A DNA stretch of 64,000 nucleotides, taken from NCBI GenBank assembly GCA_030268105.1, contig BSDZ01000008.1, positions 2,294,001-2,358,000 on the forward strand. The letters run 5' to 3'. Below, piece by piece: positions 36,866 through 51,153 of the stretch. Made by a program: the position numbers and the translations under genes. This DNA comes from Volvox africanus (lineage: Eukaryota; Chlorophyta; Chlorophyceae; Chlamydomonadales; Volvocaceae). The stretch's first letter is position 1, and each line of letters starts with the position of its first letter. The notes below the pieces were generated by a model, which was not told the origin of the DNA, searched no databases, and worked only from the letters and a program-made list of their open reading frames with translations.

Positions 36866-39800
36866 TCATTGTTGGCCGAACACAGCTTGGTCGCCCAGCT
36901 CTTGTCCCTTAAGCCCTTCCTTGACAGCGCGACTGCATGGGTCAAAATTTAGGTCGGTTAATGCATTTATATGTCGATGTCATTTGTAGTCGTTCGCATC
37001 GGGTATGGTTTAGCATTACAGGCGAGCTGGTCCCGAAGCATATGGAAGTGGTATTTATATTTAAGGATGACCTGGGCACATGTTGGGAAAGCCCCAGGCT
37101 CGTTCTCCGGCCCTAACTCACGTAAAGAACTCCTCAAGGGTGTCCTTGCCATAGCCCGGAGTGGCCTCCTCCACGTACACACCCCGCTGCTCGTCCCACA
37201 CAAGCATCGACTCCGTGGCGTAGTATTTGCCGATCCGGGCGAACTCGGCAGTGTCCTGTGGAAGTTCAAACGGTGAACGGTAAGCAACAAGGAGCTCAAA
37301 AACACGCAGTGGCGGGAGGTTAGATTGTTCCCGGAACTACCGGCTCATCGGGAAGGACCTTTGCCAGGAAATGGCTGACTGCATATACGACCGTTTCCTT
37401 GCAATATCGATGATCCTGTACGCCTGCAGCGTAGCCAGCCGCCTTACGTGGACCGCCTACAGGTCTGTCCTTATAGAACAATTCGGTACACTCCCCAGGG
37501 TCACGCAGACTCGTGCCCAACCTGAATGCTACACTTAAAATTACCTAGCCCCAGTTCCAGCCCCAGCCCTCCCACCAACCTACCTCAAGAGAAGGGAAAA
37601 GACGCGTTAGGGCGTCAAAGATGCCGATTATGCCATCCATGAGCGCCACCGGCACGGAAAAGAATTTCGGCGGCATACCCGTTATCTGAAAAAGGAGCTC
37701 GGCCTGCTGCTTCGCAGTGTAGGCACGGCTGGGGCCGCCAATGGGAAGAACCTGCAAAACAGTCAAACCCAGGATTAGGCAACCAGGTGGGGAACGGTAC
37801 ACTTGGATTTCAGGCCCTCCTGCTATGCAAGTGGAGGGGCCAATCATCTTACGTCCCTAGCCTTACCCGCATGCCTGGAAAACCCCTGCTATTTTCTTCA
37901 GGTGACAAGACACCGCACGATAACCAGGCCGCTACTCGTGTGTGGCCGTGTTGGCTGTGGCACAGCCCTTGACACAAAGCAACGGTGTCGCTTGCTAACT
38001 GGCTAACTCGCTCTTCATTTCACATCCCTTCGTGCGGTGCACCTAACATGTTCAGTGTCTCACTTTCCCACCCTTCATTCTCCCACTCGAATGCGCTCTC
38101 GCGCACCTCGCACCTTGTCGATCTTGTCCTCATCCGTCACGCAGTCCGCGATGTATGATGCCAAGTCGGCTTCACTGATGGGCTTGCAAGCAGCCAAGGT
38201 GCCGTCGCCGAACATGACGTAGGGGTTACCCTTCTTGATGATATCGATCTGCGCGTGTGTGCACAAGCGTGGCAGCTCATCTGAACTGCAACTACTCAAA
38301 AAATGCAGCAGCAGCGGACATGCCCATGGTGGATTCACGGCCCCATCGACACCTACATCCGCACATGGGGCCCATAACAGGCGCAGTCCATTGCTATGGT
38401 AGGGAGGGTGGGTGGGACCTGTCCTCCCCACTCTCATGTCATTGTGATAACGCTGCTGGTAAGCCAGGCAACTCCCGTGCGCACGCACCTGGCCAGCAAT
38501 ACTCTTGAAGAACGCCGTTGGCCGCACGATCGAGTAGGTGATGTCCCCCGCAGCCTGGAGCGGAGCGGGCCGGCTTGTAAGCATGAATAGGTGACGCATT
38601 CATTGCGCCCGTTCCCGCTAACCATGTCCTAACCCTGCATTCCCCCACCCTCGTAACATGCTCAAGCCAATCCAGGCGATATGACAATGGGGCAGTTCTA
38701 CCACCTTCCTCTATAGTGTCTGTGCCGGTCACGCTATCAATGGTACCTGCAGGTCCGACTCAAATTTGAGCTTTGCGCGCTGGAATTCTAGTAGCGGCTT
38801 CTGCACGCAGATGGCGGACAGCAGCACGAAGTGCTTGGACCCAGCCTCCCGCGCCACATCCAGCGTGTTCTTGGTGGCCGTGTAATCGATCAGCCACGAG
38901 TCCTTCTTGCCACCTGGGGAAGGGTCAGCGGCGGAATGAAGAGCGGCGACCTCACACTTAAAAATTAATATTTACGTCCCGCCTCTCGGGAAGCCAGTCC
39001 CGAGCATGGTTCGGACTGCTCTGCCACTTCTACCGCTGTCACCTTCGTTTCCTGACCCTAATCCGATTTGCGCTCTGAACATTTGGCCCACAGCGCTGCA
39101 GTTCCTGCACACAGAACGGTATGCAACAAGCAACTGCATAATTAACACCCCCGAGCCCACGAAGGATTGCGATGGGGGCGGTCCTCGCCTTCTGTGACCA
39201 CCGTAACCGCGTCCTTACTTTAGGCTCTTGCCCTCCCTCCACCCTGCATATTTGCCCGTGGCAACAGCTCTGTGCTCGGCCTCTTCTGTCGTATGCGTGG
39301 GTCACCGTCTTTTCCTTTAGTCCTCCTGCCCTATCATCTTACACTCCAGTACTATCCGAATCTGAGTATCTGAATCCCATTCCATGTATGCTCTTATTCG
39401 CTTCAATTCCGGGTCATAAAGCTTTTATGCTGATGCCCTCGCCCTAGCTCCGCATGCTTGAGAACCTTTCTCATCTTTACTCTCACAGCTGTCCTTGGCT
39501 AAACAAGTAGCATCCAATTTCATCCCATCCTCGCATTCATTCATCCGCCCACGCATGCCAATAGCTATCCAAACGAAGCCTCCTCGTAGCAACCGCTACG
39601 GGGTTCCGTGCCCCCACTCGTGTGCGCGCTCACCTAAGTACCCGCCCACCGCGCAGCCATATAGCACCTACCCGTGCGGCTGGCCAGACAGCTGACCACG
39701 ACGTCCACCGGGTCCTTGAACGCCTCCTTGCGCAGCGAGTCCAAATCCAGCACCGAGCCGAACCGAATTTCGGCCCCGGGAAACTCCTGGAGGAACGAAA

Positions 39801-40928
39801 AAGTGAGGCGGGCACGGAGCAAACCACGGACTCAACAGGGCGGACCTCGAGCTGTGTCAAAGAGGTAAGAGTGAAATAATGACAATAGCTACAGCTTCAT
39901 ACACAGCAGCATCAAGGCCTGTAACGATGGACATCAGTTCGCATGGCTCTCCATTTCCCTGTCGCTGAGCGGCGCAGCTACCTGAGGACGGCAGCTTTAT
40001 CTGCACTGGCACTTAAACCCCTCCTCTCAGACAAAACTTTTTGTGGGTCAGTGCACACACAGGCGATGTAAAAGCTCAGCTAAAGCTCGCCACGTCGCCA
40101 GTCTCTCTGGGCGCCGGTGTGGATCTCCGGGGAAGCGGCACCATGTATCGCAATAAATACCCATCGGATTGCTGCTGGACACACATGGCATTAGCACCGT
40201 ACATAGAAGCATTGCACCGAGATGCCAGCATAAACCGTTCAGACATCACAGCGCTATATTTGCTGTGTGACCCAAATGATCGAAAAGCGAGCTTAAGGGC
40301 ACGCGCCAGTCGCCCTACTTCATTTTCCAATACCAATCTATGTAGCGATGGAACACTGGGTCAGCTGCGACAAATGGTGCCACTGGCGACGGCCTCGCCT
40401 TCCCAATCGCTGCCCTTCCCTCTGATGTGTCCTAATGACTCCATCCACGTGTCCTCCTGCCTGCTTGCCCCCGACTACCGCTCCTGCTGCTGCTGCTGCT
40501 CCAATAATGCAGCCGACTTTTACGCAGCTTCGCTCGCCCTGCAATCGCCCAACGCGGACTCCATCTGCCGTCTCGTCCAATTCCCCTCGGTGCGACCCAC
40601 ATCCCACGCCCTTCCCTGCCGACGGCACCTTAATGGTATCTTCCTTGTTCATCTTGCCCTTAATCCCGGCCTGCTCGCGAGCGAAAGCCACCACGTTGTA
40701 TCCCCGCTTGACGAGCTCCTTCACCACAAACTTGCCGATGTAGCCAGTAGGGCCCACCACCAGCACGCGGACGTCCTTAGGATCGCGTTTGCGGAAGTCT
40801 TCGATAGGTGCAGCGCTAGCGGCAACACGCGTGGCCACGCGACCGCTGTTACGGCAAGTTCGACCGGCGGCCGACGGCGTGGCCTGGCAACGTGCAGGAG
40901 GGTTTTGAGGGTGGAGAGACGCGCACAC
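36866..40928 (-). CDS. DVR: Divinyl chlorophyllide a 8-vinyl reductase (8 exons, 383 aa)
   Basis: Reduces the 8-vinyl group of divinyl (proto)chlorophyllide to ethyl in the plastid, a late step of chlorophyll synthesis using NADPH. Exons: 40928-40629, 39786-39672, 38913-38747, 38554-38489, 38248-38114, 37751-37584, 37255-37122, 36932-36866. All are GT-AG and in phase, 1152 nt in total. An Ala/Arg-rich transit peptide is followed by the Rossmann motif [19 protein letters not shown], then [87 protein letters not shown] and C-terminal [13 protein letters not shown]. This is the plant/algal NmrA-like DVR type. The large antisense open frame at 40041-41036 is a shadow. Confidence 0.95.
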
Positions 40929-42361
40929 AGAGAAGCGGCGAATGTGAACATCTGTAAGGTTCCCATCTCCCGGTCAGTGACTAAAGTTACAACAACAGTC
41001 CACGGAGCTCCAGGCCGACAATCTGATCAGAATTGACAACCTATGGCGACTGGATGGTAACAATTAATGTGTCATCTGGCGTAACTGATGAGAATGCAAG
41101 CCACGTTTACGTACGTTATATCCTAGGCAACGAATTTCCCAGCCTACATTAAAATTGACGCCACTAAACGGTGCAGGCCCACTGCGTGGACGAATGTTGG
41201 CTTGGCCGATCGGCATATGAGGCATGGCCTTCTGGCACCGGCTGATGGTCTTGCCGGCTGTCCGTCGAGTGCTCACGTTCTGGGTCAACATTTTTCACTG
41301 AACACTTTCAAACACGAATAGCAGCGGCAAAGGCAAATAAGGTTGGGGTCCTGTCTACATCATACATCGGTAGTCAGTACGGTAATCTGATGATTTTTTG
41401 GTTTCCTTTTGGGATAAGTCCACAAGGAGGAGCGAGCGTGGCGCCAATCTTAAAGCTGCTTGACAAGGCAGGGAATAAGTCAGATCTTATGACTCAATTA
41501 CACAAGGAAAGCCTAACCGATAGCTGTCGACCTGTTCCTCATGATGGCTGAATGAATACCGTCGCCAATTACGTATATGGTGCTTCGTGTTTCGGAAAAC
41601 TTCAGCTTCTCGACATGTTCTAAAGTTTGTCAAGACGTGCTAACTGTGCACAAAAAGGAAGCCATTCTGTGTCCTTGCCAGACGCAGGCCTCTGCCAAAC
41701 TCTCCATCTTTTGTTACGTACAAACTCTCCATCTTTCGCTACTTACCCTGGTATAACGTGCGGCTATGTTCTCAGTCGCGGCTGCTGCAGCAGTTCGGCC
41801 CTGGTGGCTCGGCACCTGGATCGAGGTGAGATTCCGGTCAGGTGACCTGGAGCGTCAACGATAAGGGGGCGGCTATCGTGAGGCTGCAGGCGACGACCGC
41901 TGAGGTGAGCGCTATGTGGGCGCGTTGATGATGAGCACCATGTGAGCACGGAGACGATGAGCGTGAGTATGGCCGTCATGGCGACGACGGCGCATGTGTC
42001 CACGGGAGCCCGAAGGACTTTGCTTATTATGGTGTCGAGGCATGAACGACTCAAAGGTCAGTACCTTGACGTAAGTAGTACGCCTTAGATGCCGATGAGT
42101 CTTGAGGATGTCCGCATGTTGTCGGGATCTAAGGGGTCCGCGAGAGACCTTTTGCTCCCTGTTATTGTTGGGATGTTGCGACTTGTCTCGGGAATCCTTT
42201 TGGGTATCCAAGTGATCGTGCTTAATGTTTGTAGCGCAGAATAGCTTCGTAAAATATTTGCCGGTCATCTTTATTGACCACTTGGGTGCTTCAATATTGT
42301 TTCTTTGCGTCAGGACCGAATATGGCCCATTCCCTTGATCGGGCATAAGGCGGGTCAGCTG
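40929..42361. other. DVR upstream region; no gene recognised
   Basis: Contains the DVR promoter just above 40928. The rest has only short open frames without family resemblance; parts of 41.9-42.3 kb may belong to the retroelement remnant that follows. Confidence 0.4.
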
Positions 42362-42481
42362 CTTGTCCTTGTTCGCCTTGATGTGTGTGGCCCGATGCTG
42401 GAGCTTACGCCTATTGGTTCGAGGTACGTGACTTTTTTGTTAGACAACCGCAGAGGCCTTCCTGTGGTTGACTTCACATAG
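42362..42481 (+). mobile_element. Ty1/copia-like integrase remnant
   Basis: The frame beginning about 42362 reads LVRLDVCGPMLELTPIG, then SRYVTFLLDNRRGLPVVDF before a stop. This matches the start of the copia integrase core (DVCGPM...G.RY..TF.DD.SR). The catalytic Asp and Glu context further on, and the reverse transcriptase, are not recognisable, and no LTRs were found. The flanking 41.9-43.7 kb may be more of the same decayed element. Confidence 0.5.
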
Positions 42482-44567
42482 ACCGAGGGATTTGTGTACA
42501 AGAAGGTGATTACTATGAGCTAGAGACGTTGCCTGATTGTTGCGTGAGAGTGGTACCTTGAGGGGCAGGCATCCCACTTTCATGCGACAATCTGGCAACA
42601 CGTTTTTGAACGCTTTATCTCGTTTTCGGAGTCAATTGGCCTTGGCTTGGTGCCTTTCCAAGCAGGCTGAGTGCGGCTGAGGTTCGCGGTATGAGTGCCC
42701 TTGTGAAGGGCAGGTGAGGCAGCTGGATGGTCTTTGAGCCCTGAGATGGGCTGGTGGCAGCTGTTGTCCACGTCTGTGAGGCGACACCATAAGGGTATGC
42801 GTGAAGATCTTGAATGGCCCCATGGTGGTCGTGTGACAGTTGAGTATCGTGTTGAAAAAGCGACCTGATAGGACGTCGCCTGATGGGTTTCCCAGCAGGA
42901 ACAGCCTTGCTGGAAGGGCGTAAGGGGCCAAATGGAAGGCGTTGCCTGTCTTAGGATTTAGGGAATGGTGTATAGTGCTGGTGGTAGCGGCATGTCAGGC
43001 CTTGTTGTGTCGGAGCTTATCTACGTCATGTCTGTTGAAGGAGAGGTGATCAAGTCATCATTTGTCAAGACGATTGACTGGAAAAGAGCAGGTTGGGCTG
43101 ATATAGAGTCCGATTCTAATTTTGATAGGTCCGCTGGATCATCTACGTCTTATGGCGGAGGTGGGTCCGGAGGAGGCAGTATGGTAGAAATGGTTCTGAT
43201 GGCAGTGCTGTTCTGCTTACCAGCACCGGAGACAAGATGATGCAGGCAGGATATACCTGCGGTTTGGGACGAGGGAGGTGTGCCCGATTGGTGAAAAGGC
43301 TGACGATAGGTCAGTTGCTGGACGTTTTCTTGTGATGGTCGGGTGTGGGATCTCCGAACCGAATACCTATTCCGAGGCCATGACTGGACTGTGAGACGGG
43401 ATGTCCATATGTTGAATGACAACTCGGCAAGTCATGTCGGGCGTGAGGATGATTCCGTGTCGAATGAAGATGAAGATTGGGAAAATTTATAGTGTCCGTT
43501 CACTCTTGCGACTTGTAGAACTCGTTTGTAAGCCTTAAGGAAGCTTTGTGTCTCTCGTTTAGTCAACAGGTCAGGGGTCCTTAGGTGCCGATAGGTTAAC
43601 ATACCACAAGCCATGTTCAGCACGCGCACCCAGTGTCGCCCTGTATCACCACCGATGCCGTGGTAGCAAATCCTCCAGCAGTTTATGAAGCACTGTCTAT
43701 CGCCATTTCCTGGTATTGCTTGTGTTGGTCGAGGGCCTATGGTTTCGAATCGTGTTCGTCATAGGGGCGCTCACACATTTAGCTGATAAGTATGCTGCCT
43801 ACGTAACACTTTAAACACCATCCTTTTCATTAGGCTAATGAACCTTACGCCACAGCATCATGAATCACTTCAAAATTAAGTGATATCCAAAATACAAATT
43901 CGAAACGAAACCACCCCTTAACGCGTAGAATTAATCAAACTCTGCCACCTTCCATATCTACAAGCTTTTATCCTCATGTCTTCTATGTCCTTGCCTCTAC
44001 TCAGCACCATCATACAACGAGAAATAGACAGGAATAGGTGCGCTCGTGACGACCGTCAATCCTTAAACCAGCTCCTAAGACCCAGACCTATCGATTATAC
44101 ACAAAGGAGCCCCGCACAGGACTCCATATATTCACCAACGTAACGTTTTGACGGAACACGTGCTTGTTGCTTGTACCCGAAATGGTCGTCTCGTGCAGCG
44201 CAAGATAAGAAGTTAGCAAGATGGCTACCGGATACGTTATGGTGGACGGCTGCAGATCTGTGACGAGCATGAGCTATTACTATATAATCATAGGGTTCTA
44301 TATGATATCACAATGGTAACACGGAAGAGAACCAGGCCAAACCTGTATAGAACACCATGATGCTACACACCGAATAGCCCTCTGCAGCTCAACATCACTA
44401 CACCACCCAAACCCGGCGCTAATCCGCTGAAGGTGGCAATTTGCAACAGCAACCCAACTAGTGCGCACCCTACGATTGGGCGCGGCTGCATCGGCGGTCC
44501 AACAGCCACTCGGGCACCTTACGGAATGCATGTCAACTACGGCAGCTGAGTTGCGCTGACAATCCAC
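42482..44567. other. Probable decayed mobile DNA; no gene recognised
   Basis: Open frames on both strands are short and broken. Some plus-strand pieces near 42.9-43.4 kb could derive from a copia polyprotein, but no motif is firm. The left end of the MAPR gene's 3' UTR should lie just below 44568. Confidence 0.35.
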
Positions 44568-46586
44568 TTAAGAAAGCACAAGCCGGCCTACAATGGGATA
44601 CTTGGAGTTAAACTTGCCGATCCAATCACGGAGATTCTCCAGCTCGGTGTACGAGAGCCCCTCCAGATTGTCGTTACAGTCCTCCAACTCAGTAGAAAAT
44701 AGAGCAAACGCCCGCGCCACCTCCTTGCCCGCGAAGGGGTACACGCCTGCAAAGGGGGCGGGTCGCAGCAGCGGGGAGAAGGACCAGTCCACAAAGTGGC
44801 GACGGGGTATGGGGCGCCATATGCATGGTTAGTGGTTACAGCGTGCACGAACGGGCACAAACAATTGCGGGACGCGTTACGTCTCTCCACACGGGAGGTT
44901 CCACCCCATGAGCTTGGTCACTGGCAGGAAAAATGGTGACATTGCGAGACACTTCGGTCTCCTTGATAGCGCCCTCCCAAGGCCCATGCGCGACTCCGTC
45001 TCCCCGTTACAGTCCTTTCGTTAACCCTATACAGCACTATCCCGGTCCACACTGCCCTTCTACTGTTGCACGGGTTCATGAGCATTCCACCCGCTGCACT
45101 TACCATCCGGACCGTAGAATTGTTTTCCCTTAGTGATATCATACACCGTGCCCTTAATAGAAAGGTACAGTGGCAACGAGTTGTCCGTGCCGTCATGCCG
45201 CGCCAGCTCTTCAGCCGTGAATTTACGCAGGGGCACTACCTAGCGGTGGGGACGACGAAAAAACAAAACTAAAGAAGCGCAATGACATCCGGGCACCACT
45301 GCAGACGCAGAAATGTACTGTCCAGGCAGTATTAGAATGCGGTAAATCACACGGTGCCGGAACATATAGCCGGTCGCTCTACAAGCTAAGCGCAAGATAG
45401 GTCTGAGAAATCTCCGGCCCCCGGGAAGCTTGTGCTGCTACCCGATATGGGTCCTTTGTTAACCATTTTCCTTTCTGACAGCGCCCTGCTGTCTGGGAAC
45501 CGCTTATACTTGCAGCATGCCCAGCCCTATTCCCATTCCTATAATCGCCATGCGGGTTTCTATGCAACCTAGCTCCCTTTCTGCCTGTCCGCACCTGCCC
45601 CACGTGGTCATGCAGGCGTTCAAACTCCTGCACAGACTGCTCAAGCCGCTCCAGCTGTTCAGCAGTGAGACCCGTAAGGTCGGCCGTGAAGTCTTTTTCA
45701 TTAATGGACTCCAGTGCCAGGGCGCGCGCAATCTCCCTCCCAGTGTAAGCGCTCTTTGGCTTGCCTGCGAAAGCGTGAGGTCAAGGAGAAAACGGCAGTT
45801 CCCAGCAAATGCAGTTGGAACACCCTCGTGTAAGTGTTTATGCGCAAACATTATCCTAGGGACTAGGTTTAGGCTGGCTGGTGAGTAATGCTGTGAAAGT
45901 TGGATTGTCGTTCCTTCGAACCATCAGCTGCAGGAGGCCAGCGCCACAGTAGCTGGGCCCCCCCAAGTTTTAGGGTTCCAGCGAAATTTAAATTAAATAA
46001 ATATCTGAATTGTTGAGAGGCCATGGGAGCTTAGCCAAAGAACACCTGACCGCATAGGTCCCGCCGCAAGAAATCACGGATATATGCCCAATCCAAGGAT
46101 GACTATGCGGATAGGTTTCGCTGGAACCCTAAATTGCGGGGGGCCGGCTACTGTGGCGCTGTGCCTATGGCACGAGACGAGGCCCCCTGGACAGGGGGCA
46201 ATTTCATGCACCAATGGCCATATGATGATGGATTTGGACCACATCAAACTACGGCTACAGCCAGGAAGTCCCCCTTGCTTGGCAAAGACCCGGGCGACAA
46301 GAGTTGCTCACAGCGTCTATCCTCACAACCCTGGAAATTCACCACATCAGATCTTACCTGGACCGTAAACATCGTACTTGTTGCTCACGTCGTAAACCTT
46401 GCCACGTATCGCCACCAGTGGGGGCTTGCTCCAGTCGTAGCCATTGTAGAACCGCAGGGCTTCCAGAGTGACATCGCCTAATTCATACTTATCCGGGGGA
46501 GGGGGTAGAGATCTTCTAGAGCCTCGGATAATTAGTGCAAGGATTATAACAATCACGAAAAGGAGCGCCAAAGTCACAAAATCCAT
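44568..46586 (-). CDS. Membrane protein with two tandem cytochrome-b5-like (MAPR) domains (4 exons, 237 aa)
   Basis: Membrane-associated progesterone receptor/steroid-binding family; such proteins bind heme and act at the ER membrane. Exons 46586-46358, 45764-45595, 45239-45104 and 44746-44568 join in phase (714 nt). An N-terminal anchor (MDFVTLALLFVIVIILALII) precedes domain 1: YELGDVTLEALRFYNGYD, VAIRGKVYDVSNKYDVYGPG, YTGREIARALAL, then a Leu-rich helix (LTAEQLERLEQSVQEF). Domain 2 has LRKFTAEELARHDGTD, LSIKGTVYDITKGKQFYGPD, YPFAGKEVARAFAL and YTELENLRDWIGKF, ending KYPIVGRLVLS. Each domain is split by an intron at the same place, after YGP. An upstream in-frame ATG at 46607 adds seven residues. 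The gene is head to head with DIM1. Confidence 0.88.
45939..46161. mobile_element. Foldback/MITE-like element in MAPR intron 1
   Basis: Left arm 45939-45987 and right arm 46115-46161 are inverted copies of about 48 bp, sharing CAGCGCCACAGTAGC and TTTAGGGTTCCAGCGAAA with a few differences between them in a C-rich run. About 127 bp separate the arms, with no coding capacity. The element sits wholly in intron 45765-46357. Clear target-site duplications were not seen. Confidence 0.75.
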
Positions 46587-46997
46587 AGTCTGTGCACACA
46601 CATACAACCTTGGAGCAAGAATTCAAAATGATCTGGCCCATAATCACAAAGCTTTATAAAAAGAGATGTACGAGTATTGTCCTCGGACCTCGGTCCGGTT
46701 GTCGGGGAAGCCGGCGTACGGCATAGGCGAAGTTGAAGCGACGTTTCAAGGTAGCTCAACACAAGACATCGAATAGCGCTTCGAGGAATTAGCATGTATT
46801 AAATTTGTCTTAGCTTGTATCTTATTTGATCAGGGCACCGGCATAGGTTATAGTTCCCAGGGTCGTGTGCTCCTAGGCGTGGGGAATCAACTCAATAATT
46901 AACAATTACAGCGTAAGTTATAATGTGAATGGATGTTTTCAATAAGATACTCAGACTCTGGTTTTCATTACCTTAAGCCCTTCTGGCAATCGATACA
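46587..46997. promoter_or_regulatory. Shared divergent promoter region of MAPR and DIM1
   Basis: 411 bp separate the start codons of the minus-strand MAPR gene (46586) and plus-strand DIM1 (46998). Both 5' UTRs and core promoters must fit here, so shared control is likely. No specific motif is claimed. Confidence 0.5.
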
Positions 46998-49826
<2,829 letters not shown>

Positions 49827-51153
49827 TCCAAGGCTGTGTCGGCCCCGGGAGGAGGACCGCTTGGATCTTGGCAGGACCGCGTTATTGAGTTGTGGGAAAT
49901 TACGTCGATCCGCTGCGGTGAGATTGCGGCCTTTTAACTGCGTTGGTTGCACGTGCCTGTGTTTTGTCGGTTTTGCTCATCGGTTCGTGACCCACGGGTC
50001 GGACGCGGGTATGTCGAGAATTAGTAGTGTTCCCCACCCCTCTAGTCAGACAGTAGGACTCTGCGTGGGTGTTACAGGGGAGATATTGTGATAACTATAA
50101 GTCATTGATATCTGCAGCAAGGCTGCTCCTGGCACTGCGCAAGTGCGGTACGGCTGTTGCTAGTGGGCAGGACCGCTGGATTTCAACGTCGTTCGAAGGC
50201 AGCCGCAACGGGCAGTGATGAGGTGAGGTTTAAGGGTGATGTAGGTTGCTGAGGCTGCGCGGTTACGTCGCCTCTTAACCGTACTCAAGGCACATAATGC
50301 TGTTGACATGAATTAAGGACGCCGCAAAGTGGCTTGACAATTTACCCAAATGATCCATCTCGTCATGCTGATTTAGAGGAAGATAATGCAAGGGTCCTGT
50401 ATTTCTCTACTGCCGAAATTCTCTTCTTCCTCCACGTTTGCGTAGTCCCCGGCCCCATGAGCTTCCCGCCCCGTCCAAGCCGGCTAAGCAAATGCTGGCA
50501 TATGCTACAATTATTAACTGCGCTTTGAACAAATGCACTCTTAACATACTGTTTTTAAATAACAGTATGGTCTTATGGAGACAACGGCAGTTACCATGGC
50601 ACAAAATGATTTGAGTAAATGAAAAGTTAATGTTCAGAGCTGCGAGCATCACAGCCGGCTAAGAAACCCTTGCGACCGACCTCGAGCGGCTACTGGGACA
50701 CACGCGCTTAAGGCGCACCTGCACTTTCAATGGAAAAAGCACCGCAGCTGCACGTCCCAAGACAAAACGGCCAGAGTCTATCAGCAACATGGGCAATGGA
50801 TAGGCACGTAAAACAGCTAATCCATGTATATTCAGAAGAGCGTTTTTAGAGGGTCCCGCCTTTCCAGCTTATTCACAAGGGGGCATGAAAGCAATCAACA
50901 AATCAGCTCCAGACAGTGCATATATATCCACTCGCAATACATATAATAAATGGATGAATATAAGAGTGCAGCTTCCGACGAGTGTGAGGGGTTCCGACAC
51001 GCGGCCAAGGTTGTGGCATCCTTGCGCACAAGGATGTCGAAGCAGCCATGGACAGTACAACATATATTCCGTATGGGTTCGTACCATATGATCATACAGT
51101 TATATAAGTTCGGCAAACACCTAAACTTTTGTACTAAACCATGAATGCTGGAT
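49827..51153. other. DIM1 3' flank; no gene recognised
   Basis: Only short open frames without family resemblance. No TGTAA motif was seen in the first 500 bp after the DIM1 stop. Nothing else is supported. Confidence 0.35.

Noticed and set aside
40041..41036. 331-residue plus-strand open frame
   Set aside because: Antisense to DVR exon 1 and intron 1; no family resemblance, while the minus strand encodes a textbook Rossmann motif.
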